Shown: positions 47,089 to 59,565 of the stretch, one piece after another
Layout of the letters: the number at the start of each line of letters is the position of its first letter
Numbering within the stretch: position 1 is the first letter of the stretch
NCBI RefSeq assembly: GCF_002895945.1
Contig: NZ_NPZB01000002.1
Coordinates: 310,001-374,000, forward strand
Length of the DNA: 64,000 nt
Direction of reading: 5' to 3'
Origin: Solilutibacter silvestris
GTDB taxonomy: Bacteria; Pseudomonadota; Gammaproteobacteria; Xanthomonadales; Xanthomonadaceae
Notes under the pieces: generated by a model
The model's database searches: none
Told to the model about the DNA's origin: nothing
What the model saw: the letters and a program-made list of their open reading frames with translations, nothing else
Made by a program: the position numbers and the translations under genes

Positions 47089-48557
47089 ATATTTCCGGTG
47101 GTGTCCGGCCCCTCGCCATCGCCATCGCCTCGGTATTGCTGGCGGCGTGTGCGGTCGGCCCGAACCATGTCCGTCCTGCCATGGATGTGCCGGAGCATTT
47201 CGTGCGCGTGGAGGCCGACGCGAACACCGCTGCAACGAACACCGTCGCGGTCTCGCCCGATAGCGAATTCTGGCGCGGCTTCAACGATCCGGAGCTGACG
47301 CGGCTGGTCGAGCGGGCACTCTTCGCCAACCACGACCTGCGCATCGCGCTGGCGAATCTCGATCGCGCCAATGCCTTGTTGCGTGGTGCGAAATTCGATT
47401 ACTTGCCGACCATCACTGCGCAGGGGCAGGCATCGGACAATCGCGCCAGTGCCGATCAGCTACCCGGCGTTGCGCGTGATGATCGCGACTACCAGAGCTA
47501 CAGCGTCAATGCCCAAGCCTCGTGGGAACTCGATCTGTTCGGGCGCGTCCGTCGCAGCGTGGAAGCGCAGCGCGCAGGCCTGCAGGCCTCGGCATCGGAC
47601 CTGCAGGCCTTGCAGGTAGCGATCGTCGGCGAAGTGGCCAATACCTATGTCGGCCTGCGCGGAGCGCAGGAGCGCCTGCGGGTGGCGCGCCAGAACGCCG
47701 ACAACCAGGCGCAGACGTTGCAACTGGTGGAAGCGCGCTTCAACGCCGGACGCGGCACCGAATTCGATACCTCGCGCGCCCGTGCGCAACTCGAGACGAC
47801 GCGCTCGCGGGTGCCGGCGCTGGAAGCGCAGGTGGCGGTGGCGATGCATCGGCTCGCGGTGTTGACCGGCCGCACGCCGGACACATTGATCACCGAACTC
47901 ACGCCGTTGCAGCCACTGCCGGTGCTCCCCGCGCGCATCGATCCGTCGACGCCGGGCGAGCTGCTGCGTCATCGTCCCGATGTCGCTGCGGCGGAAGAAC
48001 GCTTGCACGCCGCCACCGCGCGGATTGGCGTTGCCACTGCCGACCTGTTCCCGCGCTTCACCCTGGGCGGGTTGATCGGCTCGCAGGCCGGCACGACCGG
48101 GGCGCTGTTCTCGCGCGACAGCGAAACGCATCTGGTCGCCCTCGGCATCGACTGGTCCTTCCTCGATGTCGGTCGTGTCCGCGCGCGCATCAAGGCGGCC
48201 GATGCCGATGCCGCGGGCCAGCTCGCGCAATACGAGAAGACCGTGCTGCTGGCGCTGGAGGACACCGAGAACGCGCTGGTCCGCCATGCCCGTGCCCGCG
48301 ACGAGGACGGCCATCTGGAACAAGCCGCGCTCGACAGCGCCAAGGCCGCGCAATTGGCCCGCCTGCGCTACCACGCCGGCGCCACCGACCTGTTCGAGGT
48401 GCTGGACGCCGAACGTACCCAATTGCAGGCGGAAGACGCTTTCGCCGACGCCCGCACCCGCAGCGTTGGCAGTGCCATCGCACTCTATAAAGCGTTGGCG
48501 GGCGGCTGGCCCGAGCGCATGCCGGAACGCAAGAAACTGGCGTCGCGTTCGCAATGA
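47082..48557 (+). CDS. NodT-family outer-membrane efflux lipoprotein
   Basis: This TolC/OprM-type channel completes the tripartite pump. The 491-residue product has a lipobox with C23 (LLAAC), the motif FWRGFNDPELTRLVERAL near residue 60, and the two repeated coiled-coil helices of the family (ASWELDLFGRVRRSVEAQRA; RRPDVAAAEERLHAA as LRHRPDVAAAEERL). The start overlaps the SDR end by 7 bp. A terminator follows about 155 bases downstream, before thrS. Confidence 0.94.
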   Translation: MVNISGGVRPLAIAIASVLLAACAVGPNHVRPAMDVPEHFVRVEADANTAATNTVAVSPDSEFWRGFNDPELTRLVERALFANHDLRIALANLDRANALLRGAKFDYLPTITAQGQASDNRASADQLPGVARDDRDYQSYSVNAQASWELDLFGRVRRSVEAQRAGLQASASDLQALQVAIVGEVANTYVGLRGAQERLRVARQNADNQAQTLQLVEARFNAGRGTEFDTSRARAQLETTRSRVPALEAQVAVAMHRLAVLTGRTPDTLITELTPLQPLPVLPARIDPSTPGELLRHRPDVAAAEERLHAATARIGVATADLFPRFTLGGLIGSQAGTTGALFSRDSETHLVALGIDWSFLDVGRVRARIKAADADAAGQLAQYEKTVLLALEDTENALVRHARARDEDGHLEQAALDSAKAAQLARLRYHAGATDLFEVLDAERTQLQAEDAFADARTRSVGSAIALYKALAGGWPERMPERKKLASRSQ

Positions 48558-48591
48558 GAGGCGGTTGGAAACCCGCCGGCCTTGACCGAGG

Positions 48592-48619
48592 CCGCTCCGG
48601 CCCCCATTCTCTGTATCTC
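48592..48619 (+). promoter_or_regulatory. Candidate promoter of the thrS operon
   Basis: TTGACC (48592-48597), a 16-bp spacer and TATCTC (48614-48619) form a plausible sigma-70 promoter 35 bases after the channel gene. Transcription from here would pass the terminator-like hairpin at 48713 before reaching thrS. Confidence 0.4.
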
Positions 48620-48712
48620 CACCGGACCCGGGTGGCCTGCGGCAACGCCGGCCGAGCGTGCGACATGAGCACTACCATCGCCCAGCGCTGAAACGTCCCG
48701 AGGTACCGATCA

Positions 48713-48737
48713 ACGGCGCCCTCGTGGCGCCGTTTTT
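48713..48737 (+). terminator. Terminator or attenuator upstream of thrS
   Basis: ACGGCGCC pairs with GGCGCCGT around CTCGT and ends in a T-run (T5 from 48733). It could end the efflux operon. Because a promoter-like element lies before it, it could also act as an attenuator for thrS. No Thr-rich leader peptide or T-box was seen. Confidence 0.7.
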
Positions 48738-48788
48738 GCGTCCGGCCACCGGTCGCGCCCGATCCCCACTCTTCAATCACGCATTCCA

Positions 48789-50693
48789 ATGATCAACATC
48801 ACGCTCCCCGACGGCAGCCGCCGCGAATTCGACCATCCGGTGACGGTCGCAGAGGTCGCCGCGTCCATCGGCGCCGGACTGGCCAAGGCCGCGTTGGCTG
48901 GCAAGGTCGACGGCACTCTCGTCGACGCCAGCTTCCGCATCGACCATGACGCCGAACTCGCGATCGTCACCGACAAGTCGCCGGAAGCGCTCGACGTGCT
49001 GCGCCACTCGACCGCGCATCTGCTGGCGCAGGCCACGCAGCGGCTGTTCCCCGATACCCAGGTCACCATCGGCCCGGTGATCGACAACGGTTTTTATTAC
49101 GACTTCGCGCGCAAGATGCCGTTCACCCCGGAAGACCTCGAGAAGATCGAGGCCGAGATGAAGAAGATCGTCGCCGAGGAATTGCCGGTGGCGCGCTCGG
49201 TGCTGTCGCGCGATGACGCTGTCAAATTCTTCCGCGACAAGAACGAGGAATACAAGGCGCAGATCATCGAATCGATCCCGGCGGACCAGGAGCTTTCGCT
49301 CTACACGCAGGGCGAATTCACCGATCTCTGCCGCGGCCCGCACGTGCCGAACACCGGCAAGTTGCGCGCGTTCAAGCTGATGAAGGTGGCTGGTGCGTAC
49401 TGGCGCGGCAATTCCGACAACGAGATGCTCCAGCGCGTCTACGGCACCGCCTGGCTCAACGACAAGGATCTCAAGGCCTACCTGACGCAACTGGAGGAAG
49501 CCGACAAGCGCGACCATCGCAAGATCGGCAAGGCGCAGGACCTGTTCCATCTGCAGGAAGAAGGCCCGGGTCTGGTGTTCTGGCATCCCAAGGGCTGGGC
49601 GATCTGGCAGATCGTCGAGCAGTACATGCGCCGCGTTTATCGCCAGACCGGCTACGGCGAAGTGCGCTGCCCGCAGATCCTCGACGTGTCGCTGTGGCAG
49701 AAGTCCGGCCACTGGGACAACTACAAGGACAACATGTTCTTCACCGAATCGGAGAAGCACACCTACGCGCTCAAGCCGATGAACTGCCCGGGCCACGTCC
49801 AGGTGTTCAACCAGGGCCTGCACAGCTACCGCGATCTGCCGATCCGCTATGGCGAATTCGGCGCCTGCCACCGCAATGAACCCTCGGGCGCGTTGCACGG
49901 CATCCTCCGCGTGCGCGGCTTCACCCAGGACGACGGCCACATCTTCTGCACCGAGGACCAGATCGAGTCCGAGGTCCGCGACTTCCACCAGCAGGCGCTC
50001 AAGGTCTATTCCGACTTCGGCTTCAGCGACATCCAGATCAAGATCGCGCTGCGTCCGGAATCCCGTCTCGGCGACGATGCGACGTGGGACAAGGCCGAGG
50101 ACGCGCTGCGCTCGGCCCTGCGCAGTGCCGGGGTGGAATGGCAGGAATTGCCGGGCGAGGGCGCCTTCTATGGCCCCAAGATCGAGTACCACCTGAAGGA
50201 CGCCATCGGCCGCACCTGGCAGCTCGGGACCATGCAGGTCGACTTCATGATGCCGAGCCGCCTTGGCGCCGAATATGTCGATGAACACAGCCAGAAACGC
50301 CATCCGGTCATGCTGCACCGGGCCATCGTTGGCTCGATGGAGCGTTTCCTCGGTATCCTGATCGAACACCACGCCGGCCAGTTCCCGGCCTGGCTGGCCC
50401 CAATTCAGGCTGTCGTGATGAATATCACCGATGCCCAGGCCGAATATGCCGATCAGGTCCGCAAAACCCTTGCGGATCAAGGCTTCCGGGTGGTTTCCGA
50501 TTTGCGGAACGAGAAGATCGGCTATAAGATTCGCGAGCACACGCTGCAACGCGTGCCTTACCTGCTGGTCGTGGGCGACCGCGAACGCGAGGAAGGCCGG
50601 GTTTCAGTGCGTAGCCGCGGAGGCGAGGACCTGGGGAGCCAGACGATCGAAGACTTCGCAAACAGGCTGCGTGCGGAACACGTACCAGCCTGA
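48789..50693 (+). CDS. thrS: Threonine-tRNA ligase
   Basis: ThrRS charges tRNA-Thr and edits mis-serylated tRNA. The 634-residue product (642 in E. coli) has a TGS domain (1-61), an editing domain with [10 protein letters not shown] (about 78) and the SAD zinc site. The class II core follows with zinc ligands in [10 protein letters not shown] and later histidines, and an anticodon-binding domain from about residue 530. It heads the thrS-infC-rpmI-rplT-pheS-pheT-ihfA group. Confidence 0.97.
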   Translation: MINITLPDGSRREFDHPVTVAEVAASIGAGLAKAALAGKVDGTLVDASFRIDHDAELAIVTDKSPEALDVLRHSTAHLLAQATQRLFPDTQVTIGPVIDNGFYYDFARKMPFTPEDLEKIEAEMKKIVAEELPVARSVLSRDDAVKFFRDKNEEYKAQIIESIPADQELSLYTQGEFTDLCRGPHVPNTGKLRAFKLMKVAGAYWRGNSDNEMLQRVYGTAWLNDKDLKAYLTQLEEADKRDHRKIGKAQDLFHLQEEGPGLVFWHPKGWAIWQIVEQYMRRVYRQTGYGEVRCPQILDVSLWQKSGHWDNYKDNMFFTESEKHTYALKPMNCPGHVQVFNQGLHSYRDLPIRYGEFGACHRNEPSGALHGILRVRGFTQDDGHIFCTEDQIESEVRDFHQQALKVYSDFGFSDIQIKIALRPESRLGDDATWDKAEDALRSALRSAGVEWQELPGEGAFYGPKIEYHLKDAIGRTWQLGTMQVDFMMPSRLGAEYVDEHSQKRHPVMLHRAIVGSMERFLGILIEHHAGQFPAWLAPIQAVVMNITDAQAEYADQVRKTLADQGFRVVSDLRNEKIGYKIREHTLQRVPYLLVVGDREREEGRVSVRSRGGEDLGSQTIEDFANRLRAEHVPA

Positions 50694-50741
50694 CCATCAC
50701 CGGGCGGCCATGCAAAACGCAGCCCGGACCTGATTCCCCTT

Positions 50742-50756
50742 GGAGACCGCAATATC
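50742..50756 (+). promoter_or_regulatory. Ribosome binding site and AUC start codon of infC
   Basis: GGAG (50742-50745) stands eight bases before an in-frame ATC at 50754. The nearest in-frame ATG/GTG/TTG lies deep inside the conserved IF3 domain, so the rare ATC is the most likely start. Non-canonical infC starts (AUU in E. coli; AUC in Myxococcus) let IF3 repress its own translation. Confidence 0.75.
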
Positions 50757-51281
50757 AGTACCCCCATCGATAACAAGCAGAACCGCAAGAACAGCGAAAT
50801 CCGTGTCCCGCGCGTGCGCGTGATTGGCTCGGACGGCGAAATGGTGGGAGTACTGTTGCGCGACGACGCCTTGCGCATGGCCGAGGAAGAAGGTCTCGAC
50901 CTGGTCGAGATCCAGCCGCAGGCGGATCCGCCGGTGTGCAAGATCATGGACTTCGGCAAGTTCAAGTTCGAACTGCAGAAGAAGGCCAACGAGGCCAAGA
51001 AGAAGACCAAGCAGGTCGAGATCAAGGAAGTGAAGTTCCGGCCGGTCACCGACGAGGGCGACTACCAGATCAAGCTGCGCAAGATGCGCGAATTCCTGAT
51101 CGAAGGCGACAAGATCAAGGTCAACATCCGCTTCCGTGGCCGCGAAATGAGCCATCAGGAGCTGGGCATCGAGATGGCCCGGCGCATCGAGGGCGACCTC
51201 GGCGAGGACATCGTGATCGAATCGCGTCCGCGCCTGGAAGGGCGCCAGATGGTGATGATGATCGCGCCGAAGCGGAAGTAA
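50754..51281 (+). CDS. infC: Translation initiation factor IF-3
   Basis: IF3 prevents subunit joining and checks the start codon and initiator tRNA. From the ATC codon the product is 175 residues (180 in E. coli) and begins with the conserved S-T-P-I-D-N-K-Q-N-R block, then EIRVPRVRVIGSDG. The C-terminal domain has KFRPVTDEGDYQIKLRK and VNIRFRGREMSHQELG. It lies 60 bp after thrS. Use of AUC implies the classic feedback by IF3 on its own start. Confidence 0.95.
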   Translation: MSTPIDNKQNRKNSEIRVPRVRVIGSDGEMVGVLLRDDALRMAEEEGLDLVEIQPQADPPVCKIMDFGKFKFELQKKANEAKKKTKQVEIKEVKFRPVTDEGDYQIKLRKMREFLIEGDKIKVNIRFRGREMSHQELGIEMARRIEGDLGEDIVIESRPRLEGRQMVMMIAPKRK

Positions 51282-51292
51282 TCCGCCCGATC

Positions 51293-51321
51293 TTGCGTCA
51301 CGTTCACCTTTCCGCCATACT
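51293..51321 (+). promoter_or_regulatory. Internal promoter upstream of rpmI-rplT
   Basis: TTGCGT (51293-51298), a 17-bp spacer and CATACT (51316-51321) form a good promoter directly after infC. It would give separate transcription of L35 and L20 with a leader of about 125 bases. Internal promoters in this operon are known in E. coli. Confidence 0.55.
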
Positions 51322-51453
51322 GGGCGGCTCCCGGTTCTCCGGGACGGGCCTGCCGCGCCCGATACTGGATAGCGGCATGAACCCGGCATGGGCAAGGATG
51401 GAAAGCAGGCGCGAGCCTGCGCCCGGCCAGTCAGAACACAACCAAGGAATGTC

Positions 51454-51657
51454 ATGTCGAAGGTCAAGATCAAGACCCATCGCGGCGCGGCGAAGCGATT
51501 CCGCAAGACCGCCAGCGGCAAACTCAAGTGTGGCCATGCCAACCGCAGCCACATCCTCACCAAGAAGGCCACCAAGCGCAAGCGCAACCTGCGTCAGACG
51601 AACTACGTCTGCCCGGGCGACGCCGGTCGTCTGGACCGCATGCTGCCCTATCTCTGA
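51454..51657 (+). CDS. rpmI: 50S ribosomal protein L35
   Basis: The 67-residue basic product starts [19 protein letters not shown] and holds [17 protein letters not shown], both diagnostic of L35 (65 residues in E. coli). An AAGGA site lies upstream; the frame is open further back without homology. In E. coli L20 represses rpmI-rplT by binding upstream of rpmI. A hairpin-prone GC-rich leader is present here, but the L20 pseudoknot was not verified. Confidence 0.96.
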   Translation: MSKVKIKTHRGAAKRFRKTASGKLKCGHANRSHILTKKATKRKRNLRQTNYVCPGDAGRLDRMLPYL

Positions 51658-51670
51658 GGAGGACTGAACA

Positions 51671-52108
51671 ATGGCACGAGTCAAGCGTGGCGTCGTAGCA
51701 CGACGCCGTCACAAGAAAGTCCTGAAGGCCGCGAAGGGTTATTACAACGCCCGCCGCAAGGTCTTCCGCGTCGCCAAGCAGGCGGTCACCAAGGCCCAGC
51801 AGTACGCCTACATCGGCCGCAAGCTGAAGAAGCGCCAGTTCCGCAGCCTGTGGATCGTGCGCATCAACGCCGCGTCCCGCATGTTCGGCCTGTCCTACAG
51901 CCGCTTCATGAACGGCCTGCTCAAGGCCGGTGTCACCCTCGACCGCAAGGTCCTGGCCGACATCGCCGTGCACGACCTGCCGGCCTTCAGCGTGCTGGCG
52001 CAGACCGCCGGCAAGGCGCTGGGCATGGAAGTGAAGGTGCCGGAAAGCCTGCCCAAGTACGTCATGGAACCGGCCCGCAAGCCGGCCAAGGCGAAGAAGC
52101 AAGGCTGA
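51671..52108 (+). CDS. rplT: 50S ribosomal protein L20 with C-terminal extension
   Basis: L20 is essential for early 50S assembly. The first 118 residues match the family ([19 protein letters not shown]; RLWIxRINAAxR region as [19 protein letters not shown]). The product is 145 residues, about 27 longer than E. coli L20 (118), because of a tail ending in a Lys/Ala/Pro-rich stretch ([13 protein letters not shown]). It starts 13 bp after rpmI, behind GAGGAGG. Confidence 0.95.
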   Translation: MARVKRGVVARRRHKKVLKAAKGYYNARRKVFRVAKQAVTKAQQYAYIGRKLKKRQFRSLWIVRINAASRMFGLSYSRFMNGLLKAGVTLDRKVLADIAVHDLPAFSVLAQTAGKALGMEVKVPESLPKYVMEPARKPAKAKKQG

Positions 52109-55599
<3,491 letters not shown>

Positions 55600-55610
55600 G
55601 GGAATGATTC

Positions 55611-55898
55611 ATGGCGTTGACGAAAGCTGAACTCGCCGACCGGTTGCATGAAGAGGTCGGGTTGAACAAGCGCGAGTCGAAGGAATTCGTCGATGCGTTT
55701 TTTTCCTCGTTGTCCGATGCACTGTCAGATGGTCGCCAGGTGAAGATGTCCGGCTTCGGCAATTTCGACCTGCGCCGCAAGAACGAACGCCCCGGCCGCA
55801 ACCCCAAGACCGGTGTCGAGATCCCGATCACCGCGCGCACCGTGGTCACGTTCAAGCCGGGTCAGAAGCTGAAGGAGCGCGTGGAAGGTCATGCTTGA
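55611..55898 (+). CDS. ihfA: Integration host factor alpha subunit
   Basis: IHF-alpha dimerises with IHF-beta and bends DNA sharply. The 95-residue product (99 in E. coli) starts [20 protein letters not shown] and has the beta-arm [10 protein letters not shown] with the proline that intercalates in the minor groove, then [16 protein letters not shown]. It lies 11 bp after pheT and overlaps the MerR gene by 8 bp. Confidence 0.96.
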   Translation: MALTKAELADRLHEEVGLNKRESKEFVDAFFSSLSDALSDGRQVKMSGFGNFDLRRKNERPGRNPKTGVEIPITARTVVTFKPGQKLKERVEGHA

Positions 55899-56268
55899 TC
55901 CCGGCAGCAACAAGGAACTCCCGCCGATCCCGGCGAAGCGCTACTTCACCATCGGCGAAGTCAGCGAATTGTGCGACGTGAAACCACACGTGCTGCGCTA
56001 TTGGGAAACCGAATTTCCGTCGCTGAAGCCGGTCAAGCGTCGCGGCAACCGTCGCTACTACCAGCGTTCCGACGTGATGATGGTGCGCCAGATCCGCGGC
56101 CTGCTGTACGAGCAGGGCTACACCATCAGCGGCGCGCGCCTGCGCCTGGAAGGCGACCAGGGCAAGGCCGCAGCGGTTGCGACGCATGCTGCCGTGTCGC
56201 CCGCGCAGGACTCGCTGCGCACGGTGCGCCTCGAGCTGGAACAGATCGTCGCGCTGCTGCGGCGCTGA
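55891..56268 (+). CDS. MerR-family transcriptional regulator
   Basis: The 125-residue protein has an N-terminal MerR winged helix ([25 protein letters not shown], about residues 18-43; [19 protein letters not shown]) and a helical C-terminal part ending in a leucine-rich dimerisation helix. It lacks effector-binding cysteines. This short MerR gene beside ihfA is widely conserved in gammaproteobacteria, with no well-defined regulon. It overlaps the ihfA end. Confidence 0.92.
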   Translation: MLDPGSNKELPPIPAKRYFTIGEVSELCDVKPHVLRYWETEFPSLKPVKRRGNRRYYQRSDVMMVRQIRGLLYEQGYTISGARLRLEGDQGKAAAVATHAAVSPAQDSLRTVRLELEQIVALLRR

Positions 56269-56280
56269 GCAGCGATCGTC

Positions 56281-56286
56281 TATAAT
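56281..56286 (+). promoter_or_regulatory. -10 box of the tRNA-Pro gene
   Basis: TATAAT, a perfect consensus -10 box, lies nine bases before the mature tRNA, within 15 bases of the MerR stop. The -35 position (TGCGGC at 17 bp) is weak. Confidence 0.6.
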
Positions 56287-56294
56287 GGCGTTTC

Positions 56295-56371
56295 CGGGGT
56301 ATAGCGCAGCCTGGTAGCGCACTTGTCTGGGGGACAAGTGGTCGTCGGTTCAAATCCGGCTACCCCGACCA
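56295..56371 (+). tRNA. tRNA-Pro (anticodon GGG)
   Basis: The 77-nt cloverleaf has the acceptor stem CGGGGTA/TACCCCG, the D arm GCGCAGCCTGGTAGCGC, and the anticodon stem CTTGT/ACAAG with the loop CTGGGGG (anticodon GGG). The T arm has TTCAAAT, and CCA is encoded. It follows ihfA-merR as in many Xanthomonads. Confidence 0.95.
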
Positions 56372-56376
56372 AACAA

Positions 56377-56405
56377 AACAACGCCCGGCATGCCCGGGCG
56401 TTGTT
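56377..56405. terminator. Bidirectional terminator between tRNA-Pro and dxs
   Basis: A 12-bp stem (56377-56388 with 56394-56405) around CATGC has A/T-rich ends on both sides. It ends the tRNA-Pro transcript and, on the other strand, the dxs transcript (TTTTGTTT follows). Confidence 0.8.
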
Positions 56406-56430
56406 ATATCCGCAGCGATGATGAACCCGC

Positions 56431-58335
56431 TCACACGCTCGCGCGCAACTTCCCATCCTGTTGTTGCGGAAAGCGCGCAAGCACCGCACCGCGAATCCCC
56501 GCCGCATCCAGTCCGGCTTCGCCCAGCAAATCCTCGCGGCTGGCGTGATGCTGGAAGGCATCGGGCAAGCCCAGGTGAAGGATCGGCATGACGATACCGG
56601 CAGCGGCCAGCAATTCCGCCACACCGGATCCAGCGCCACCGGCGACCACGTTGTCCTCAAGCGTGACGAATCCATCGTGCGTCTTCGCCAGTTCCAGGAT
56701 CAATTGGCGATCCAGCGGTTTCACGAAGCGCATGTTGACCACGCTGAAACCGAATTCCTCGCCCACTTGTTGCGCCGCAGGCACGATGGCGCCGAACGCC
56801 AGCAGCGCGATGTGCTGGCCGCGTCGTTTCACCTCGGCCTTGCCGATCGGCAACACGTCGAGTGACCGCGAAATCGCCACGCCGGGGCCGCTGCCGCGCG
56901 GGTAACGCACCGCCGCCGGGCCGTGATAGTCGAAGCCGGTGCTGAGCATCGCGCGGCATTCGTCCTCGTCGGACGCCGCCATCACCACCATGTTGGGCAC
57001 GCAGCGCAGGTAGGAGAGATCGAGGTTGCCGGCGTGCGTCGCGCCATCGGGGCCAACCACGCCGCCGCGATCGATCGCGAACAGCACGTCGAGATTCTGG
57101 ATGGCGACGTCGTGCACCAACTGGTCGTAGCCGCGTTGCAGGAAGGTCGAGTAGATCGCCACCACCGGTTTCGCGCCTTCGCAGGCCATGCCGGCGGCGA
57201 GCGTCACCGCGTGTTGTTCGGCGATCGCGACATCGAAATAGCGATCGGGATATTCCTTGCTGAAACGCACGAGGCCCGAGCCTTCGCGCATCGCCGGGGT
57301 GATCGCCAGCAGCTTCGGATCGGCGGCGGCCATGTCGCACAGCCAGTCACCGAAGACATCGGTATAGGTCGGTTTCTTCACCGCGCCCGGCTTCGACACC
57401 AGGCCTTGTTCGGGGTCGAATGGCGACACCGCGTGATAACCGATCTGGTCGGCTTCCGCACGTTCGTAACCCTTGCCCTTGGTGGTGATGACGTGGAGCA
57501 GCTGCGGGCCTTTCAATCCCTTCAGCGTGTTGATCATTTCCACCAGCGCGTTGACGTCGTGGCCGTCGATCGGGCCGGTGTAATGGAAACCCATTTCCTC
57601 GAACAGGGTGGATGGCACGAACATGCCTTTCCAGTGTTCTTCCCAACGCTTGACGAAGCGCGCGGGCGCCTTGTCCTTGTCGCCCAGCAATTTCTTGCCG
57701 CCTTCGCGGATCGCGTTGAGCGTGCGGCTGCCGGTCATGCGCCCGAGCATCTTGGTGAGTCCGCCGACCGCTTCGCTGATCGACATGCGGTTGTCGTTGA
57801 GGATCACCAGCATGTCGGGATCCTGGTCCATGCCGCCGGCGTGGTTCAGCGCTTCGTAGACCATGCCCGCCGTCATCGCGCCATCGCCGATCACCGCGAC
57901 CACCTTGCGATCGTTGCCGGCGTGACGGTTGGCGATCGCCATGCCCAGCGCCGCGGAAATCGAGGTCGACGAATGGCCGACGCCGAAGGTGTCGTAGACC
58001 GATTCCTCGCGCTTGGGGAACGGCGCGATGCCGTCCTTCTGCTTGACGGTGTGGATGGCGTCGCGGCGGCCGGTGAGGATCTTGTGCGGATAGGCCTGGT
58101 GACCGACGTCCCAGACGATGCGGTCTTCCGGCGTGTCGTAGAGGTAATGGAGGACGGTGGTGAGTTCGACCACGCCGAGGCCGGCGCCGAAGTGGCCGCC
58201 GGACTTGCCCGCCGATTCGATCAGGTAGGCGCGCAGTTCATCGGCGATGGCCGGCAATTCGCTCGCGTCGAATGTGCGCAGGTCAGCGGGGGTATCGATC
58301 CGCGACAGGCGCGGATAACGGTCGGCATCGATCAT
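56431..58335 (-). CDS. dxs: 1-deoxy-D-xylulose-5-phosphate synthase
   Basis: DXS makes deoxyxylulose 5-phosphate from pyruvate and glyceraldehyde 3-phosphate with thiamine diphosphate, the first step of the MEP isoprenoid pathway. The 634-residue product (620 in E. coli) has [20 protein letters not shown], the TPP motif [18 protein letters not shown], the transketolase pyrimidine domain with [13 protein letters not shown], and the C-terminal domain [20 protein letters not shown]. It is a monocistronic unit on the minus strand. Confidence 0.96.
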   Translation of the reverse strand: MIDADRYPRLSRIDTPADLRTFDASELPAIADELRAYLIESAGKSGGHFGAGLGVVELTTVLHYLYDTPEDRIVWDVGHQAYPHKILTGRRDAIHTVKQKDGIAPFPKREESVYDTFGVGHSSTSISAALGMAIANRHAGNDRKVVAVIGDGAMTAGMVYEALNHAGGMDQDPDMLVILNDNRMSISEAVGGLTKMLGRMTGSRTLNAIREGGKKLLGDKDKAPARFVKRWEEHWKGMFVPSTLFEEMGFHYTGPIDGHDVNALVEMINTLKGLKGPQLLHVITTKGKGYERAEADQIGYHAVSPFDPEQGLVSKPGAVKKPTYTDVFGDWLCDMAAADPKLLAITPAMREGSGLVRFSKEYPDRYFDVAIAEQHAVTLAAGMACEGAKPVVAIYSTFLQRGYDQLVHDVAIQNLDVLFAIDRGGVVGPDGATHAGNLDLSYLRCVPNMVVMAASDEDECRAMLSTGFDYHGPAAVRYPRGSGPGVAISRSLDVLPIGKAEVKRRGQHIALLAFGAIVPAAQQVGEEFGFSVVNMRFVKPLDRQLILELAKTHDGFVTLEDNVVAGGAGSGVAELLAAAGIVMPILHLGLPDAFQHHASREDLLGEAGLDAAGIRGAVLARFPQQQDGKLRASV

Positions 58336-58394
58336 GCCGACATTTTACGACCACGCGCACGCGGCCGCGGTGTTGCCGGTGTGAAGTGGCGCAC

Positions 58395-59486
58395 TCAGCC
58401 GCGCAGGGCGCCGAGGATGCCCGGGGCTGGCGCGTTCACGCCGTCCACGCTGGCGGTCGCGAAGCCGGTGGCGAGGTTGGCATTGACGAAATCGGCGACG
58501 TCACTGGCCGGCACGCTGGCTGCTTCGGCGATCTGCTCGACAGTCGCCGGGCCCTTCATCATCGCGGTGGCGATGCGGAAGTGCTTGGGATATTCGCGCT
58601 CGGTCTGCGGCCACTTGGTGAGCTGGAAATGGGCATGGTCGGGCAGTCCGGCGACGATGCGACCGTTCCCGGCCAGCAATCCGGCCAGCCACACCAGTCG
58701 CGTCAGTGGCTGCGCCGTGCCCGCCTGCCAGTCGCCATCGGCCAGGGCGCGCAGGTCGTGTTCGGCCACCGCGGCGTCGAAATAGGCGATCAGCGGTTTC
58801 AGGCCGGTCGGGCCCTGGTATTCACGCTGCACGGGATGGATACGCAGTTCCGGGCCATCGCCGCGCTGGAAGGCGACCGGGCCCTTGAGGGCGCCTGCGA
58901 CCAGCCAGTCGGCGAGCGTGGCGTGGTGTACCGGCTCCGGAACGACGTTGGCAACCAGCGGCTGCGCTTCGGCAACCGGATGGGGCGCGGCGACGGTGAC
59001 TGCGGGCGAGGGCGGCAGATGATCCTGCTGCTTCGGTGCGGGCGTGGTGCCGGCGGGCGGTGCCGATTCCAGCGGCGCGACATCTTCCACAACCGCCTGT
59101 TGCACGACGACGGCCGCAGGTGTCGGCTCGGGCATGGGCTCCTCGGGCTGGACGTCCTCGAGGACAGGCTGCGCACCGCGCTGGTCGGCGAGCATGCCGA
59201 GCAGGTTGCTGAATTCTGCGGGATCCAACGGACGCGCCAGGCGCGAGTCGGATTGCGTGCGCGGCGCCTGCGTGTAGCCGATCACATGCTTGCCGGCGTT
59301 GTGCAGCTGCATGAAGCTCATCGGCCCGTAGAGGCTGTCCATGTCGACGATGACGAAATCGGCTTCGTTGCCGGCGGCGCTCAACTCGAAACGGTTGCCG
59401 GAGGATTGGTTGGCGGCGTGGAACGCCTCGGTCAACGCGGCTTGCGTCGGGCCATCCATGCCCGTCATGCCCAACTTCAGCTTCAT
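58395..59486 (-). CDS. Uncharacterised protein with receiver-like N-terminus and winged-helix-like C-terminus
   Basis: I do not recognise this 363-residue protein. The N-terminal 100 residues look like a short alpha/beta receiver-like fold (LKLGMTGMDGPTQAALTEAF, FVIVDMDSLYGP, KHVIGYTQ), but the acidic pocket and Lys of a true receiver are not complete. Residues about 105-185 are a Pro/Ala/Val-rich linker. Residues about 190-363 form a second domain ending in a helix-turn-helix-like stretch, MMKGPATVEQIAEAASVPAS. There is no signal peptide. It lies 59 bp upstream of dxs, so cotranscription is possible. Confidence 0.7.
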   Translation of the reverse strand: MKLKLGMTGMDGPTQAALTEAFHAANQSSGNRFELSAAGNEADFVIVDMDSLYGPMSFMQLHNAGKHVIGYTQAPRTQSDSRLARPLDPAEFSNLLGMLADQRGAQPVLEDVQPEEPMPEPTPAAVVVQQAVVEDVAPLESAPPAGTTPAPKQQDHLPPSPAVTVAAPHPVAEAQPLVANVVPEPVHHATLADWLVAGALKGPVAFQRGDGPELRIHPVQREYQGPTGLKPLIAYFDAAVAEHDLRALADGDWQAGTAQPLTRLVWLAGLLAGNGRIVAGLPDHAHFQLTKWPQTEREYPKHFRIATAMMKGPATVEQIAEAASVPASDVADFVNANLATGFATASVDGVNAPAPGILGALRG

Positions 59487-59565
59487 CGACCCACCACCAC
59501 AACCGGAAAGCGATGATTCTATGGGTGAGTCGCGCCTGTTAACCAGTGCGCGCTTCCCGTTTTCA

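Noticed and set aside
46290..47100. Possible frameshift between the SDR and outer-membrane channel genes.
   Set aside because: Both proteins are complete at their ends; the 7-bp ATGGTGA overlap is a normal translational coupling.
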